A DNA stretch of 64,000 nt from Dichomitus squalens LYAD-421 SS1. Taxonomy: Eukaryota; Basidiomycota; Agaricomycetes; Polyporales; Polyporaceae. Shown here piece by piece: positions 11,102 through 22,100 of this stretch. The stretch's first letter is position 1, and the number at the start of each line of letters is the position of its first letter. The stretch spans positions 70,293-134,292 of the forward strand of contig NW_006766917.1 in NCBI RefSeq assembly GCF_000275845.1, read 5' to 3'. The notes under the pieces were generated by a model. It was not told the DNA's origin and did not search any database. It saw only the letters and a list, made by a program, of their open reading frames with translations. Made by a program: the position numbers and the translations under genes.

Positions 11102-13133
11102 CATCTCGGTACAGCGCCGACTTTTCAATGCTTCACATATCACGAGTTACGACTCGTTGCATGTGTTTTATATCGCATTGGTTTTGATAAGGATTGCAAG
11201 TTTGTAGTACCGACGACAACGACAGGAAGACAAAGTATCTACCCACAATTGGACACCGCGTCTGAGCTCTCACTACACATTTTGGTGCACGTTAGCTTCC
11301 CGCAACAGCGGTACTAGTCCCGAGGGCCACGAAGAGGCCTGCACCAGGCACGTCCATGCTTCTACGCACTGGACGACCGTACCTCGGGGCGGCGTCTTGA
11401 ATCGAGGGGAACTTGCGCCCTCGAAGCCACTTGCTGTCTTGTCCGATGCCGTCCATCCCCGAACGGATCCGAGGATACGACGAGGTCTTGATGTGAACCC
11501 GTGTGCAAGCCACACCGTGCGTAGGACCCCCGTCAACAGACAGGGCCGTCAACCGGGCAGAGGGTGGGCCAACTGGCAACCCAAGCTCAACCCTCGACGC
11601 CCACAGCTGTCAGCTCAGGTCAGTATGATAATTGGAAGATACGAAGACAGAGAGTCTCACTTTGACCTGCGGGGACAGCGTGGGCGCCGGAAAGGCCGTC
11701 TGTTGTCGTCTACCTGTATAGAATACGTCAGCCTGATGAGGTCGGAAGAGAACTCACCTGCATTAGACGTCTGGCAGACGTGCCCCGTAATACGGGTGCG
11801 GGTGCGGACGCGCCACTCGAAGGTGGTTGCTTCTAGTCCACTCACCGCTGCACACTTCCTACACAGACGTCGCCTGGTGTCCTGTCGCCTGGTGTCTCGT
11901 CGCGCTTGGAGGAGAGGTCGGACCGTCGCGGGCTGCGATATGAGTGTGAGTATAGTAGTAGACAATGAACGAAGGCGACAACATACCGTCTTGAGGCAGC
12001 AGTCTGCTGACGACGCGACACCCTTGCACGACTTCCACAGGACAGTCGGCAGTGGCGCGTACGTCGTCTACCCGTCACTCTTTACGAGTCACGTTCCAGG
12101 TTACAGCGTCCGTCCTTTCCCTACCACCCCCGAAGAGGCGGACAGGTACTCGTCCCGGGTGCGCCCCGGCTTACGCCCATTGTCAAAAGACGTTGTAGCG
12201 GCGGGGCACCGACGCCTGGGCTCAGTCACCCGCTCGACCCGTGTTGGTAGCCACACCCCAATGACGAGGTGGGCCACCAGGGTGAACAGGCTTAATCGCC
12301 GCTGTTGCCCGGGATGGTACGCGTCGAATCTGAACACCGCCACAGTCAACATGTTGCGTAGAGCAGAGAAAGACGAAAGGTTCTCACGATTGACCTCGAC
12401 CGTACCTGGTTCTCCAACGCTCTGGGTGACAGATAGTGATGAGCAAGGGTGAAACGGCAAGCTAAGCGAGAAAAATACCCATGGACGTCAGGTCCCATGC
12501 TAACCACCGTCGTCAGGCAGCAAGGCCTGAGAGAAGAAGGCATCCGGCGTGTAAACGAACCGTGGTCACGGCCGGAGATTTAAATGGTCGGAGAACATCT
12601 TCGAAGACGGTGGTGGTGGTGAGGAAAGAAGGAAAGGACGGAATGGCGGCGAGTTATACCGCGACGGGCGCTCTGTGGCGGACTTGGCTGGATGGTTTGA
12701 TTTGTGCCAACCTCGAGGCTAGCACGGTCAGCCGCTACTGTTCGCATCAGAAAACATAGGATTCGCCCGAAAGGCCGAACCATAGAGGCTGACACTGACT
12801 CCAGCCGATCGATCGCAGGTCTCCTGCCCCGAATAGCGAGTAAATCAATCCCGGCTCGTTCTCGCTTCAGAAGACCGCTGCGCTGTGGACAGAAGGCTGC
12901 CTTGTGATAATCGATCCATTCACTGATGCTGGGCGTGCCTGCTCATTGTGCGGTGCCCAGACCATGTCTTCCCTAGGGAGGGTGAGATACAGCAGACTGC
13001 GTGAATCTCAACTGAACTCACCTTACTTATTCATGTCAGCCTCGTTCGAGCTGACAGACGAATCAGCGAATCCTCTGCCAACTGGAGTTCTCCTTCCGCG
13101 ATTTCCCGTATTCACCTCTATTTGTCATTGTAG
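11102..13133. other. Unresolved region with Arg-rich open frames
   Basis: Holds a 351-codon uninterrupted plus-strand frame (11397-12452) that is very rich in Arg, Ser and Thr, without domain or hydrophobic pattern, and mirrored by open frames on the minus strand. A minus-strand segment near 12346-12543 could be a short exon followed by an intron with a good branch site, but I cannot extend it. Could be degenerate transposon, antisense shadow or non-coding DNA. No terminal repeats found by eye. Confidence 0.3.
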
Positions 13134-13385
13134 GCGACCTCATTCCACCAGCCTCTTCATATCCTCCTGGGCAGCCTATCGATCGTCATCGTAGCCGTTC
13201 TCAACACAATTGTGACGCAGGGATGGTCCCAGTCCGTCAGTGCCTCCCTTATGGCGGTGAAGAGAATATGTTCAAAAGTCAACTTGTTCTTGTCGTCAAC
13301 GATCAGTCAGCGATTCCATCTGCCGCGCATCCCAGGAGGAAAGCGGGGGCTACAGGATGTTTCCGCGGTCTTCTCATGGATATGA
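13134..13385 (+). CDS. Possible terminal exon of an unidentified membrane protein
   Basis: After an acceptor (CATTGTAG) the frame encodes a long hydrophobic segment (LHILLGSLSIVIVAVLNTIV), then WSQSVSASLMAVKRICSKVN, and ends at the TGA at 13383-13385. This looks like the last span and tail of a membrane protein. I could not find convincing upstream exons between 12.6 and 13.1 kb, so this may be a gene fragment. Function unknown. Confidence 0.25.
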   Translation, partial: ATSFHQPLHILLGSLSIVIVAVLNTIVTQGWSQSVSASLMAVKRICSKVNLFLSSTISQRFHLPRIPGGKRGLQDVSAVFSWI

Positions 13386-14001
13386 TGATTCCACAGCAGC
13401 ACACTGCCTGACTAGAGTACATCCGCCGTTTCGCGTGGCCATATGCTGGGGCGGGCGGGCACCGTCCTGCATACATAGCATCCATGAGCTTGTGTCTCTT
13501 CGCCTGGTTGGAGAACACGCCCACCTCTGTGCGGCAGCACTAGAATCGACTCTATCCCACGAATCACAGTTGATCGAATATGAACGCTGCCAGTGGAGTG
13601 GCGCTTCTAGTGGCCATAAAATTGACATTGATTGACATTGATACTAACCTCGAGCTGACGCTGACTACACGATTGCAGCTCTCATGGCTCACTTCGAATA
13701 CCTATATAGTAACGTTGTCTGGTTGTTGGTTCATGGAGTCAAGGAGAGTCATGACAGTTGCTGCCAGCAGCGAGTTGGAGGGAAGGAACATGTAGGCGCT
13801 AAGAGGACGCAGTGCTTCCCCTAGTGCTGGAATAGTCGCTGGATATGGTATATCCATTGGCAAGGGGCGCGGTACTTAGTTACACTAGTGGTACAAATTA
13901 GGAAGTAAGGCCAGGCATGCAGAATAGATATCGTAAATGCTCCGAGGAGTATGAGGTAGTCGACTTGATAACATAAGACACTAAATTGGCCCTCAGGAAA
14001 A
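13386..14001. other. Intergenic region
   Basis: No recognisable gene. A short perfect direct repeat, ATTGACATTG twice, lies at 13621-13640. Overlapping short frames on both strands have no supporting features. Confidence 0.4.
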
Positions 14002-14489
14002 TCAGGTATATTCCATGAGCTCCTTCTCTTCGAACCAGATCAGGTGGCGACACTGCCTGGTGGCTCTATCCATAATTACTGGGTATTCCCAGCAACCCTT
14101 TTCCTGGAAATTAGTCGTGCAACATCAGAAAGCATTACGGACCATTGAAGGCAATCACGACCGCACCTCACAGAAGCTGGGAGGGTCGTGGTTAACAGCG
14201 ATGACGCCCGATATCCACTCCCCCTTCGTCTTGTCAAATGTCTGCACTTTATCTCCGGGCTTTGTCAATCAGTTATAAGATATATGAATATCATAGCAAG
14301 AATCATCATGGAACTTACCTCGAAGAGCCGTTGAGGGATCCATTGCCGCGCAGCTGCACGCTTCAGCAAGGTAGCAGGCGAAGCACACATGTACTGAGGC
14401 ATCTTGCTGAACGTCTCAGTAAGGAAACCTAATTGCCTGGGTTCTTTACAGGTTAAAATCGGAGAGCATGAGGCTATGTGAAACGACAT
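14002..14489 (-). CDS. Small lineage-specific protein, paralogue family member 3 (121 aa)
   Basis: Function unknown. Model: complement of 14319-14489, 14167-14259 and 14002-14103; 57, 31 and 33 codons plus stop, both introns phase 0 (59 and 63 nt). Exon 2 starts PGDKVQTFDKTKGEWISGVI and exon 3 starts EKGCWEYPVIMDRATRQ. It shares exon-2 length, the intron just before G-D-K-V and the position of Y-P-V-I in exon 3 with the genes at 3491-4163 and 5023-5624. Its exon 2 looks most like a canonical Tudor/SH3-like strand pattern (G-D-K-V, then G-E-W-x-x-G-V-I). The N-terminus is shorter than the 99-100 codons of the others. An alternative start at 14544, spliced through a 55-nt intron, would give a longer one. 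A TATAAAA on the same strand at 14551-14557 favours the start at 14489. Confidence 0.6.
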
Positions 14490-14550
14490 ACCGAACTGCA
14501 GGCTGACGTTGATTTCGCTGGTAGAGAGGCGGGTGCGGCAGCATCTGTGA

Positions 14551-14557
14551 TTTTATA
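14551..14557 (-). promoter_or_regulatory. TATA box candidate
   Basis: TATAAAA on the minus strand, about 62 nt upstream of the ATG at 14489. This spacing fits a transcription start near 14520 with a short leader. Confidence 0.4.
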
Positions 14558-14560
14558 ACC

Positions 14561-16399
14561 CTTCTCTACGACGGTCAAAGCGTAGCAGTAGAGCGTGGTG
14601 GACTTCGCTTTGGCGGTCGTTCAGTGGCGTACCAACTGTCTCGCTTACATTTGTCTATGGATGTTTTGGAGCGCTTTTCGCTTTCGCTTATTGACCCGGA
14701 CGATGCTCCTATTTTAAGCAGGTCGACGCAGGCTTCCACTCCGTGACTTGAAGTCAATGCAGGGCCGTGAGATAAAAGATATCGTCAAGCGATCTTGAAG
14801 CCATCCTGTCAATGAGTGGAGCTACGTGGTAGCTTGAGCGACTCTGAAGAAGTGACGAGTGGCGGACGGCTTAGACATACCCGACCGGGGCCAAATGTAT
14901 TGTCGTAGTTGCAGCCTATGCTCGAATTGACTGGTTCCGGTGACATCCAGTATTTGCTGATGAGGACGCAACATACCACTCGTCACTCGGCACTGGAACG
15001 AGGTGATTCTGATGTTCTCAGTGGGACTCCCATACACCTCGAGCGCCAGCAGTAACGGTCCTTTGCGATTTTTTCGCCGCCAAAGCAGCGCATAACATGT
15101 ACAGCCCAAGCGGCAGGGCCAAAGGCTGAAACATCTTAACCCTTAAGGTTCGGGCAAGATCATTATCAAATGGTTCGTGTGCAAGATGCACAAGGAACGA
15201 AGCCAATGTCATCGTAGGAAGTGGATGCCGATGCCGACGGGTATGATCCGGGATCGTCTGAAGACGTCACGTCTCGAGAGCCACAAAAACAACAATCTGC
15301 ATAAGGCCCCTGCGAGAAACTTGCGCGGCCTCAGAGCGATGGCCCACAAAAGCGGGTAGCCTACGTGTACGCTCGGCGTCGCAGCCTCCGGCAGGGTGGT
15401 CTGAAGTCCGGCTACAACAGCCGGGGGCCCGAGCACAACATCCTGCCTGATGTTTGACCACAGTAGGCCGTACCACATCATGGACCGAGGATATGTCATC
15501 AAGATCTACGAGGGCGGTGGAAGCTCTTTGAACCCCCTCATCGGCCGCACAGCACAGATGATCAGGAACCGTTGCTCCACTCGAAACCGCAATGGACGTG
15601 GTAAGTACCCCGAGTATTCGGCAATTCAGCTTGAAAGTCGAAGGCTGAGGGCGCAGAGCAGGCAGAAACAGCGATACGGACTCGTGGCCTCACCAGATAT
15701 ACGAAACACCAGGCCCTCGTGCCAAGAGGACGAACGGCCGACCTCCGTGGAAGACTGATGCATGCGACCATCGGCTTCCTGACATCCCTATGCGGACCAG
15801 CGTCTCCGCGTCCCTACGCGCCACTGTCCCTTCCATGGCGGAAAAACCTCGACTTGGGTGCTGGAAGCGATCGTAGGATCGCTGGCGGCTCCGAATAGCA
15901 AGATTCGAACTCGCCCTTCTGATGCGTTGGTCACGTGGTAGGACAGGAATGAACTTCGGGTGAATGTGACATGCTTCGTGTTGTTCAGCCGCCGGAAATA
16001 CCCAGCCACAAACCAACCAAGATCCCGAATCCACTGCATTATATAGACTCGAATATGGCGTCACGACCGAATGCTGAGTTCTTGTAACATAGTGACACAG
16101 TGCACGCGTTGACCTTGACGTGATGGGGAACGCAATGCAAGAATGCTCCTTGGGCATACCACAGAAGTATCGACGTATCATGTCCTAAGTGTTGTCTAGT
16201 GAGTGACGTCCGCACAGCAATCCAGAAGCGCAGACTCACCTATGGGGTGAAGTGTGATAGCGTATGCGATATACAATAGTGGTCAATAAACGATGTACGA
16301 TGAGAAAGGAGATCATGTTTTTGACTGCATAACAACGCGGTTCCTTGAATCATAATAAGTCATCAACCTATGGGCCCACAGAAGGTCGGCTGGACGCCT
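14561..16399. other. Unresolved region, possible minus-strand membrane protein remnants
   Basis: Several minus-strand frames (for example near 15018-15212, 15209-15502 and 15788-16039) contain hydrophobic stretches such as PLALPLGLYMLCAALAA, but they do not join into a convincing spliced gene. A tRNA-like T-arm on the minus strand near 15900 lacks the rest of a tRNA. Best read as a degraded or highly diverged gene, or non-coding DNA. Confidence 0.3.
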
Positions 16400-17762
16400 T
16401 TATTTGACCTTCGCGACCTGACCGTCTTCCAATCTCCTCCTCCTCGGCGCGACCTCAACCTCATCGCGCTTCCAGGGTTTGTTACTCCACTCCGGCGGCG
16501 GGAGGTACCCATGTGACGGATGGTAGGGTATCGCAGGAGGAATGGGGTAGCTAGGAATATGACGGGGAGGAGGGGCGGCGATTTCGCGCGGCCGGAAGAA
16601 CGACGGGAGCGAATTGATGAAGAGAGTGAAGAACGCGAGCGAAGAGATGACGAAGGCCTGGCCGCGTACCGTCAGAGTCAATACGCTAGCCACCAGCCTG
16701 AGCGCGACAAAGGCTCACCAGAGTCTTCCAGCTGATCGGCTCCACGAAGGAGTTGACCGTCTCCCCGATGACCTCCATGCTGACCTTCGCACGGCCCACC
16801 TTCGTCGGGTCCCGGTTCATGCATGTCTCCCATGCGGCACACTGCGCAGCCATCGCAGGCACCGTACCTTTCTCGCAGAGGTTGGCCTTGTAGGCTAAAT
16901 TGCACTGCGCGATATCTTGCACAATGTCCATAGAGTATTCCGCAACGCGATACTCGACGTCGCGCGAGACAGTGAGGACGAACAGCACGAGGAGATAGAT
17001 GCCGAGCAGCGCCAGTGCAGCGTTAAAGACGAATTGTACGTAGCTGTGCAGCCAATTCATGAAAACGAAGCGCAAGAGTGAATGGCGGCACGTACCCTAG
17101 GAGGCGAAACGGGAGGTCAGACTGCGGGGCTATGGGACCGGCCATGTTAAGCGTATAGTGGTTTGTAGTTTTCTGGGTCAAAGGCGCGTGATCGCCCTCC
17201 TCCCCACTCTCTTCTCCGCTGCTTTCTCCGTCATCCACCCTCGCGTGACGACGGCCTAATCGACTCCGATCCCGCTGGTTTCGCCTCTTGTAAACTCTCC
17301 GCAGAGCTGCTCCCGACACGGGCCGATTTCCCTCCCCATCCTGCTCCTGCTCAGTGAGCTTACTGCCAGGACTGGACTCAGACATTTCCACATCATGAAG
17401 CTCAGGCTGCGGAAACGCCTTTTCTGGGGAAAAATTTGGAGGTGGAACCCACGCGGGTGGATGTGGAGTTTGGGGAGCAGGGATGTTGAAGAGGAACGGC
17501 GTGTTGGTATTGTGACCGAACGTTGGCCTTGAAGGCGTGCCCGGGGCAGATAATGTGGGTGTTGGGGGATTGATCTCGTTGTATAGACCTGGAAAGAGGG
17601 TGAGCGAACCGGCCGAAGGGGTAGGACCGCAGTGATGCCTCCCCCCTCTGGACGGTCAGAGAGGCAGGATATTGCACCATATTGCAAGGAGCGAGACTCA
17701 CGTTTCGATGGGGACATCCATACAGGCGTGGTTTCCTTTCTGTGGGTGTATTCGTAATCCAT
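16400..17762 (-). CDS. BRL1: BRL1/BRR6-type nuclear-envelope protein
   Basis: Integral nuclear-envelope/ER protein of the Brl1/Brr6 family, which in yeasts acts in nuclear pore complex insertion and membrane lipid homeostasis. Exons complement 17702-17762, 17096-17588, 16719-17043 and 16400-16657 give 378 aa. Seen: a Pro-rich N-terminus, an acidic/basic stretch, a first span (FNAALALLGIYLLVLFVLTV), the luminal domain with the family's four cysteines (IAQCNLAYKANLC, AAQCAAWETCMNRDP) followed by VGRAKVSMEVIGETVNSFVEPISWKTL, a second span (AFVISSLAFFTLFINSL), and a Pro-rich and basic tail. The last intron (16658-16718, 61 nt, with a CTGAC branch site) restores the family pattern PISWKTL-AFV. Head to head with CLPP, 299 bp apart. 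Start at 17762 gives MDYEYTHRKE; an in-frame ATG at 17798 is less likely. Confidence 0.92.
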
Positions 17763-18061
17763 CGGAGCCTCGGTCGAACGATCCGTGCGTCGCTGCATCG
17801 TGTGGAGTCGTTATCAAGTGCGTGTCCGCAGCTTTCGTCCCCTCCGTATGCGTTTGTTGAGCAGAAAGATATGGGCCCTGAGGGGCAGCGAGAGACCGAC
17901 AGTGGTGACGCGAGAAAGGTTGTCGTGGCTCGTCCTCGCCGTAGCGCACAAACGCGTGTGTCACGTGAACGCGGCACACCCTACGGCGTCTATCTTCGCG
18001 CCTCGCCCTCAACGACGACGAAGACGAAGACCGCCACGCTGAGCCTTGGCTATCGGCCACC
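17763..18061. promoter_or_regulatory. Bidirectional promoter BRL1 / CLPP
   Basis: The 299 bp between two divergent start codons must serve both genes. It contains a CACGTG palindrome (17962-17967), the core bound by bHLH factors and Cbf1-like proteins. No TATA box seen. Confidence 0.5.
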
Positions 18062-19163
18062 ATGTCTTCCACACTCAGACGCTCGCTGGAACGCAGTGTC
18101 TCTGCATGTCTGCAACGCGGGACACGGAAGGCACTGCCCATTGCTCGCCACGTACGACATATACACCCACTTGCGGCGGACTGGAGCGGACTCGGACATG
18201 CGCATCCGGTGACGGCGAATTTAGTCCCCATTGTGATTGAGCAGACTGTAAGTAGGATTTTGAAACAAGCCTTGCCTTGACTATATGCATTTACGCAGGG
18301 TAGAGGGGAGCGAAGCTATGACATTTTCTCTCGATTACTCAGGGAGAGAGTAATTATGCTATACGGACCGGTGAGTACTCATATGTTTATGGTGCGGCAG
18401 CCCTTTTTAACGTATAGAAGATCAGGGATACGGATTCCGCATTGATTGTCGCGCAGCTACTGTTCCTGGAGGCGGAGGAGACGTCCAAACCTATTCACGT
18501 GTACATCAATTCGCCAGGTGGTAGCGTGACTGCCGGCCTTGCGATTTACGATACTGTGTGTGTGTCCATGCGCGCGTGTGGGTTCGAGTTTGACCTACGT
18601 AGGCATAGATGCAATATGTGTCGTCGCCTATTCACACATACTGCGTCGGACAAGCATGCTCCATGGGCTCCCTGCTTCTCGCTGCAGGTGAGAAGAGCAA
18701 ACGACATGCGCTTCCACATTCGAGCATCATGATTCACCGTGAGTCGTCGTGTGTTTTTGCTCCGTATGTACTGAGACCTCTCTCTTCACAGAACCTTCCG
18801 GCGGAGCGTCCGGCCAAGCGAGCGATATAGCCATACACGCGAAAGAGATTCTGAGGGTACGTGAGGTGCTCACAGGAATCTACCAGAAGCACTGCGCGCG
18901 CGAGGGAGAGAGTGTCCAGGATGGATTGAATAGATTCCGTACGTGTTCCGTTCCGTTGGACATGCTTCTGGCTGCGGCTCACCGTACTCGTTGTCCACTA
19001 GAGACCGCGTTGGAACGGGACTACTTTATGACGGGTAAGCTATTCAAGACAACTCGGTTCTATTGAATACTCAAGGCAAACGTTTGCAACAGCCCAGGAG
19101 GCACTAGAGTTTGGGATTGTAGACAGGGTACTCGAGAAACGTTCCAAGATGGAAAATGTCTAG
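18062..19163 (+). CDS. CLPP: Mitochondrial ClpP serine protease
   Basis: Proteolytic subunit that forms a 14-mer chamber and degrades proteins unfolded by ClpX in the mitochondrial matrix. Seven exons, 18062-18247, 18299-18370, 18421-18555, 18609-18738, 18792-18938, 19002-19034 and 19093-19163, give 257 aa. The first 50 or so residues are Arg/Ser/His-rich with few acidic residues, as in a mitochondrial presequence. The catalytic triad is visible: Ser149 in GQACSMGS, His174 in IMIHQPSGG (25 residues later, as in bacterial ClpP), and an Asp in ERDYFM before the conserved [17 protein letters not shown] and [19 protein letters not shown] match the handle and oxyanion-hole regions. The 33-nt exon 6 is unusually short. 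Saccharomyces lacks ClpP, while many filamentous fungi keep it. Confidence 0.95.
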
Positions 19164-22100
19164 TCGGTCCTCCTGAAAAGCACAGTCTTAGGGCCCGTCA
19201 GAATAGGTATCTTCCGTGCATTGACCAGTATGCATTTTATCTTCATAGAGAAACAACGACGAGCGCTTGCGTCAGAACGACCGAAAGTTCACGTTGAACA
19301 GCCCGCGAGGCTGACCACGGTTTGAGCGTCCGTGTTCGAGTACCTGATGGTCTATGTACAGAATCCGTCGCCTTGGGCTAGATCTCACACCCTTCAAACA
19401 CACCTGTATTTTCGAGGACGATGGCCGGTCGAGCTTGGCTGAGCTACAGCGCCCGTCGTGGTGAGGGTGGTTTTTTCTCCCAATAGGTATTCGTTAACTC
19501 CGCTCAACAAGGCTTACAGCTCGGCAGCTTACCGACACGCCAGCACGGAAATCTCCTGGCTCCCTACGGCAATACAGCGAGTCCCTGAGGTCCAGCAGTC
19601 TCACGGCCTTCTCGTGCCGCATTCGTCACTAGTCGCGCATCGATGTAGTTAAGAAGCCTAGTCTAAGGAACCGTCCCTGCGTGGCCGAAGTTCACTAAAG
19701 AAGGTTAGAATGTTAGCAACGTGACGTCCGCATAGTTTCACCTCGCTCACCTGACTCTCTCGTCCGGCACGGTCCCCGCAGGTGCCCCGTTCTATCCTCT
19801 GGGGCAGTGGAGGGACGCCGCGCCCAATTCAGCTCAGCTCGTGTTGTTCCCCGATCCCAGGGAGATCTGCGTGTCTCATTGTGGTGAGTATCCCACCTCC
19901 GGCGATCTGCGTCCGGGTCCTGCGCTGACACACCTTTCGCGGAGTTCAAGCATGAAGCTCCGTGTGCGACAATGGAAGTGGTACTGCCGTTGACTGGGAT
20001 TGGACTTCACACACAGTTTGGTATTCACACGAGGAATGCCGAGTAGCTCACAAATTTCCCCTGAGAGTATGCGTGCCACGCTCGAAGCCGACTAGTGCTA
20101 AGCGGATTCTTGGCATTCTCCTAGGATATTAGAGCGGTGAGAGGCCGGTCCATATCTGGCTTCGTTGGATCGCATGCGGGCGTCAGACGGTACATTCTAC
20201 AGATGTGGTGGGAGACCGGCGATCGCATGCAATCCGAATGTGTACAGCCTCGTGCTGATGTTCCTCAACTTTCCATTTGCCATCCCTTTGGGAATGGCCA
20301 AATGTCTTCGTGGTGCTGAGCGTGAAGGGCGTCAAGGTGAGAGTCTCGTTTGCGCCGGTCTCGTAATTGAAATAGTGGTGAAGGTCAACAACTCCTCATG
20401 GCCGCGCGCTTGCGGAGCGTTTTCGCTCACCTCCAGTAATGGGCGTGGCATCTAGCTTCTATATCTCGTCTAGCACATTCAGCACTCATCTCGGTCGCGT
20501 AACGGCGCGGTGCTGCAGACCCACAAGGCACATATGATACAACGAAACGAAGACTTGAAGACGCGTACTGCCAAACCTTCCGCGCCCGTGGACTGATTCC
20601 TTGCACGCAAGTTCTCGCGCCGAAATGACGCTGACTTCCGGCAGCAAGCGGCGGATTCCTCTTGTTCGGATGCGGTCAGACGCTTGCTTTGTTCGCCATC
20701 TTGGAGCTCCACGCCGTCGCATGACCACGGCCCGACGCGCTGCAGCCCTCCTTGCGGATGTGGTCGTCGTTGTTGAATGGAATTCTCTGTATGTGTAGGC
20801 CGGTATTGTCACCAGTCACGAACTCAGTCACCACAAGCATGTCTCTTCGGCCTAACGGCACTTGGGACGTGCAAGTACAGCAAGATCGTCACCTAGTCAG
20901 ACATGACCGAAATCAACGACAATGTGCGTACCTATAGCCAGAGCCCAGATGTCGTCTGTTCACATTGCAGTCAGGTGTTCAAGAAGTTTACGGTCTTCTT
21001 ATCGTCTGCAATAACTTCACCATACAGGCACCCGGTCACCGCATGGCGGGCTCCGGCTGCCACAAACAAGGTAAATCCATCGCTCATGGTGCTAAAGATA
21101 CTTGCCTTCCCATTACGTCCCTGGCATGGTGAGTGCTTCGAGGTGCTTCCCCCTCCCATGGCAGCGATGATTTACCCCACTTAGTTCAGGTAGACCGCAC
21201 GCCCATGAAATTACGATCTGCGCGCCCCGCCGAATCTGACACTATGAGGTACAACGTAGAGCTGTCGGACAGGATTGGGTCCCTTCTCGCGAACCACTGT
21301 TATTCACACGAGCGATTTCCTCGGAGGCTATATCAAACGTGGACGCCCTCTTCGCCGTCAGGCAGCGCGAGTTGTGCGCCTACTTAACTCCATACAATCA
21401 TTACGTTGCGCGGCCAAGACACTAGTGCATCCGAACACCGAGGTACTTGCCCTGAGCTTGTTCAATCTCCGCTTCCGTCACCAGCTATGAAATCAAACAG
21501 GTGTTACGCGACGAACCGCAGCAGCCTGTCAGCATCTCATAAGGTTTCAGCACGACCTGAAGGCTTCCCTGCTTCCGATGTCGGATCCAGTATGATTCAG
21601 TATCGGCCCGCTCAGATGCTTCTATGACACGTCTCGCTTGTCGTGTCAAGGAGGCTGTTTGGTGGCTGACGGGTGGTTGATGGATGGTGCAGGTCGCCGC
21701 GAATGGGTGGGTATGCAGACATGCCGTTTTGGATGAGGCTGATCGCCATGCACGGAGGATGCGGCAGTTCGTTTCTTGCCGAAGTCTAGCGCACAGGAAC
21801 ACATTCACAGGGCTACATATCATCACGACCGCAGTGATTGCGAGGAATGTGTTGTCCTTCAACACCTGTGCGTTGAGCTCCTCCCTTCCGGTTCCCACCA
21901 TACCAACCTCGCCGATCTCACAGGCAGAGAGCTGAAGGATCTTCCCAAATTGGGAGTAAGGAGGGCTCGTCTCATATCTGGCAGCGGCGCATTCCAGGAT
22001 TTTTGACCCATTGCCATGGGTTGTTCCTTCCACCAGAGGCCAAGAAAGCCAGCCATCATTTGTTGTCATGGTTTCACTTCCCCCGTGCCCGCCCTCGACG

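Noticed and set aside
15860..15960. Minus-strand tRNA-like segment with a GTTCGAATC B-box and a plausible T-stem
   Set aside because: The acceptor stem has mismatches, no A-box is at the right distance, and no anticodon arm can be drawn.
16698..16718. 21-nt GTGAGC...CTCAG intron in BRL1
   Set aside because: Too short and leads to a stop. The 61-nt intron restores the family motif.
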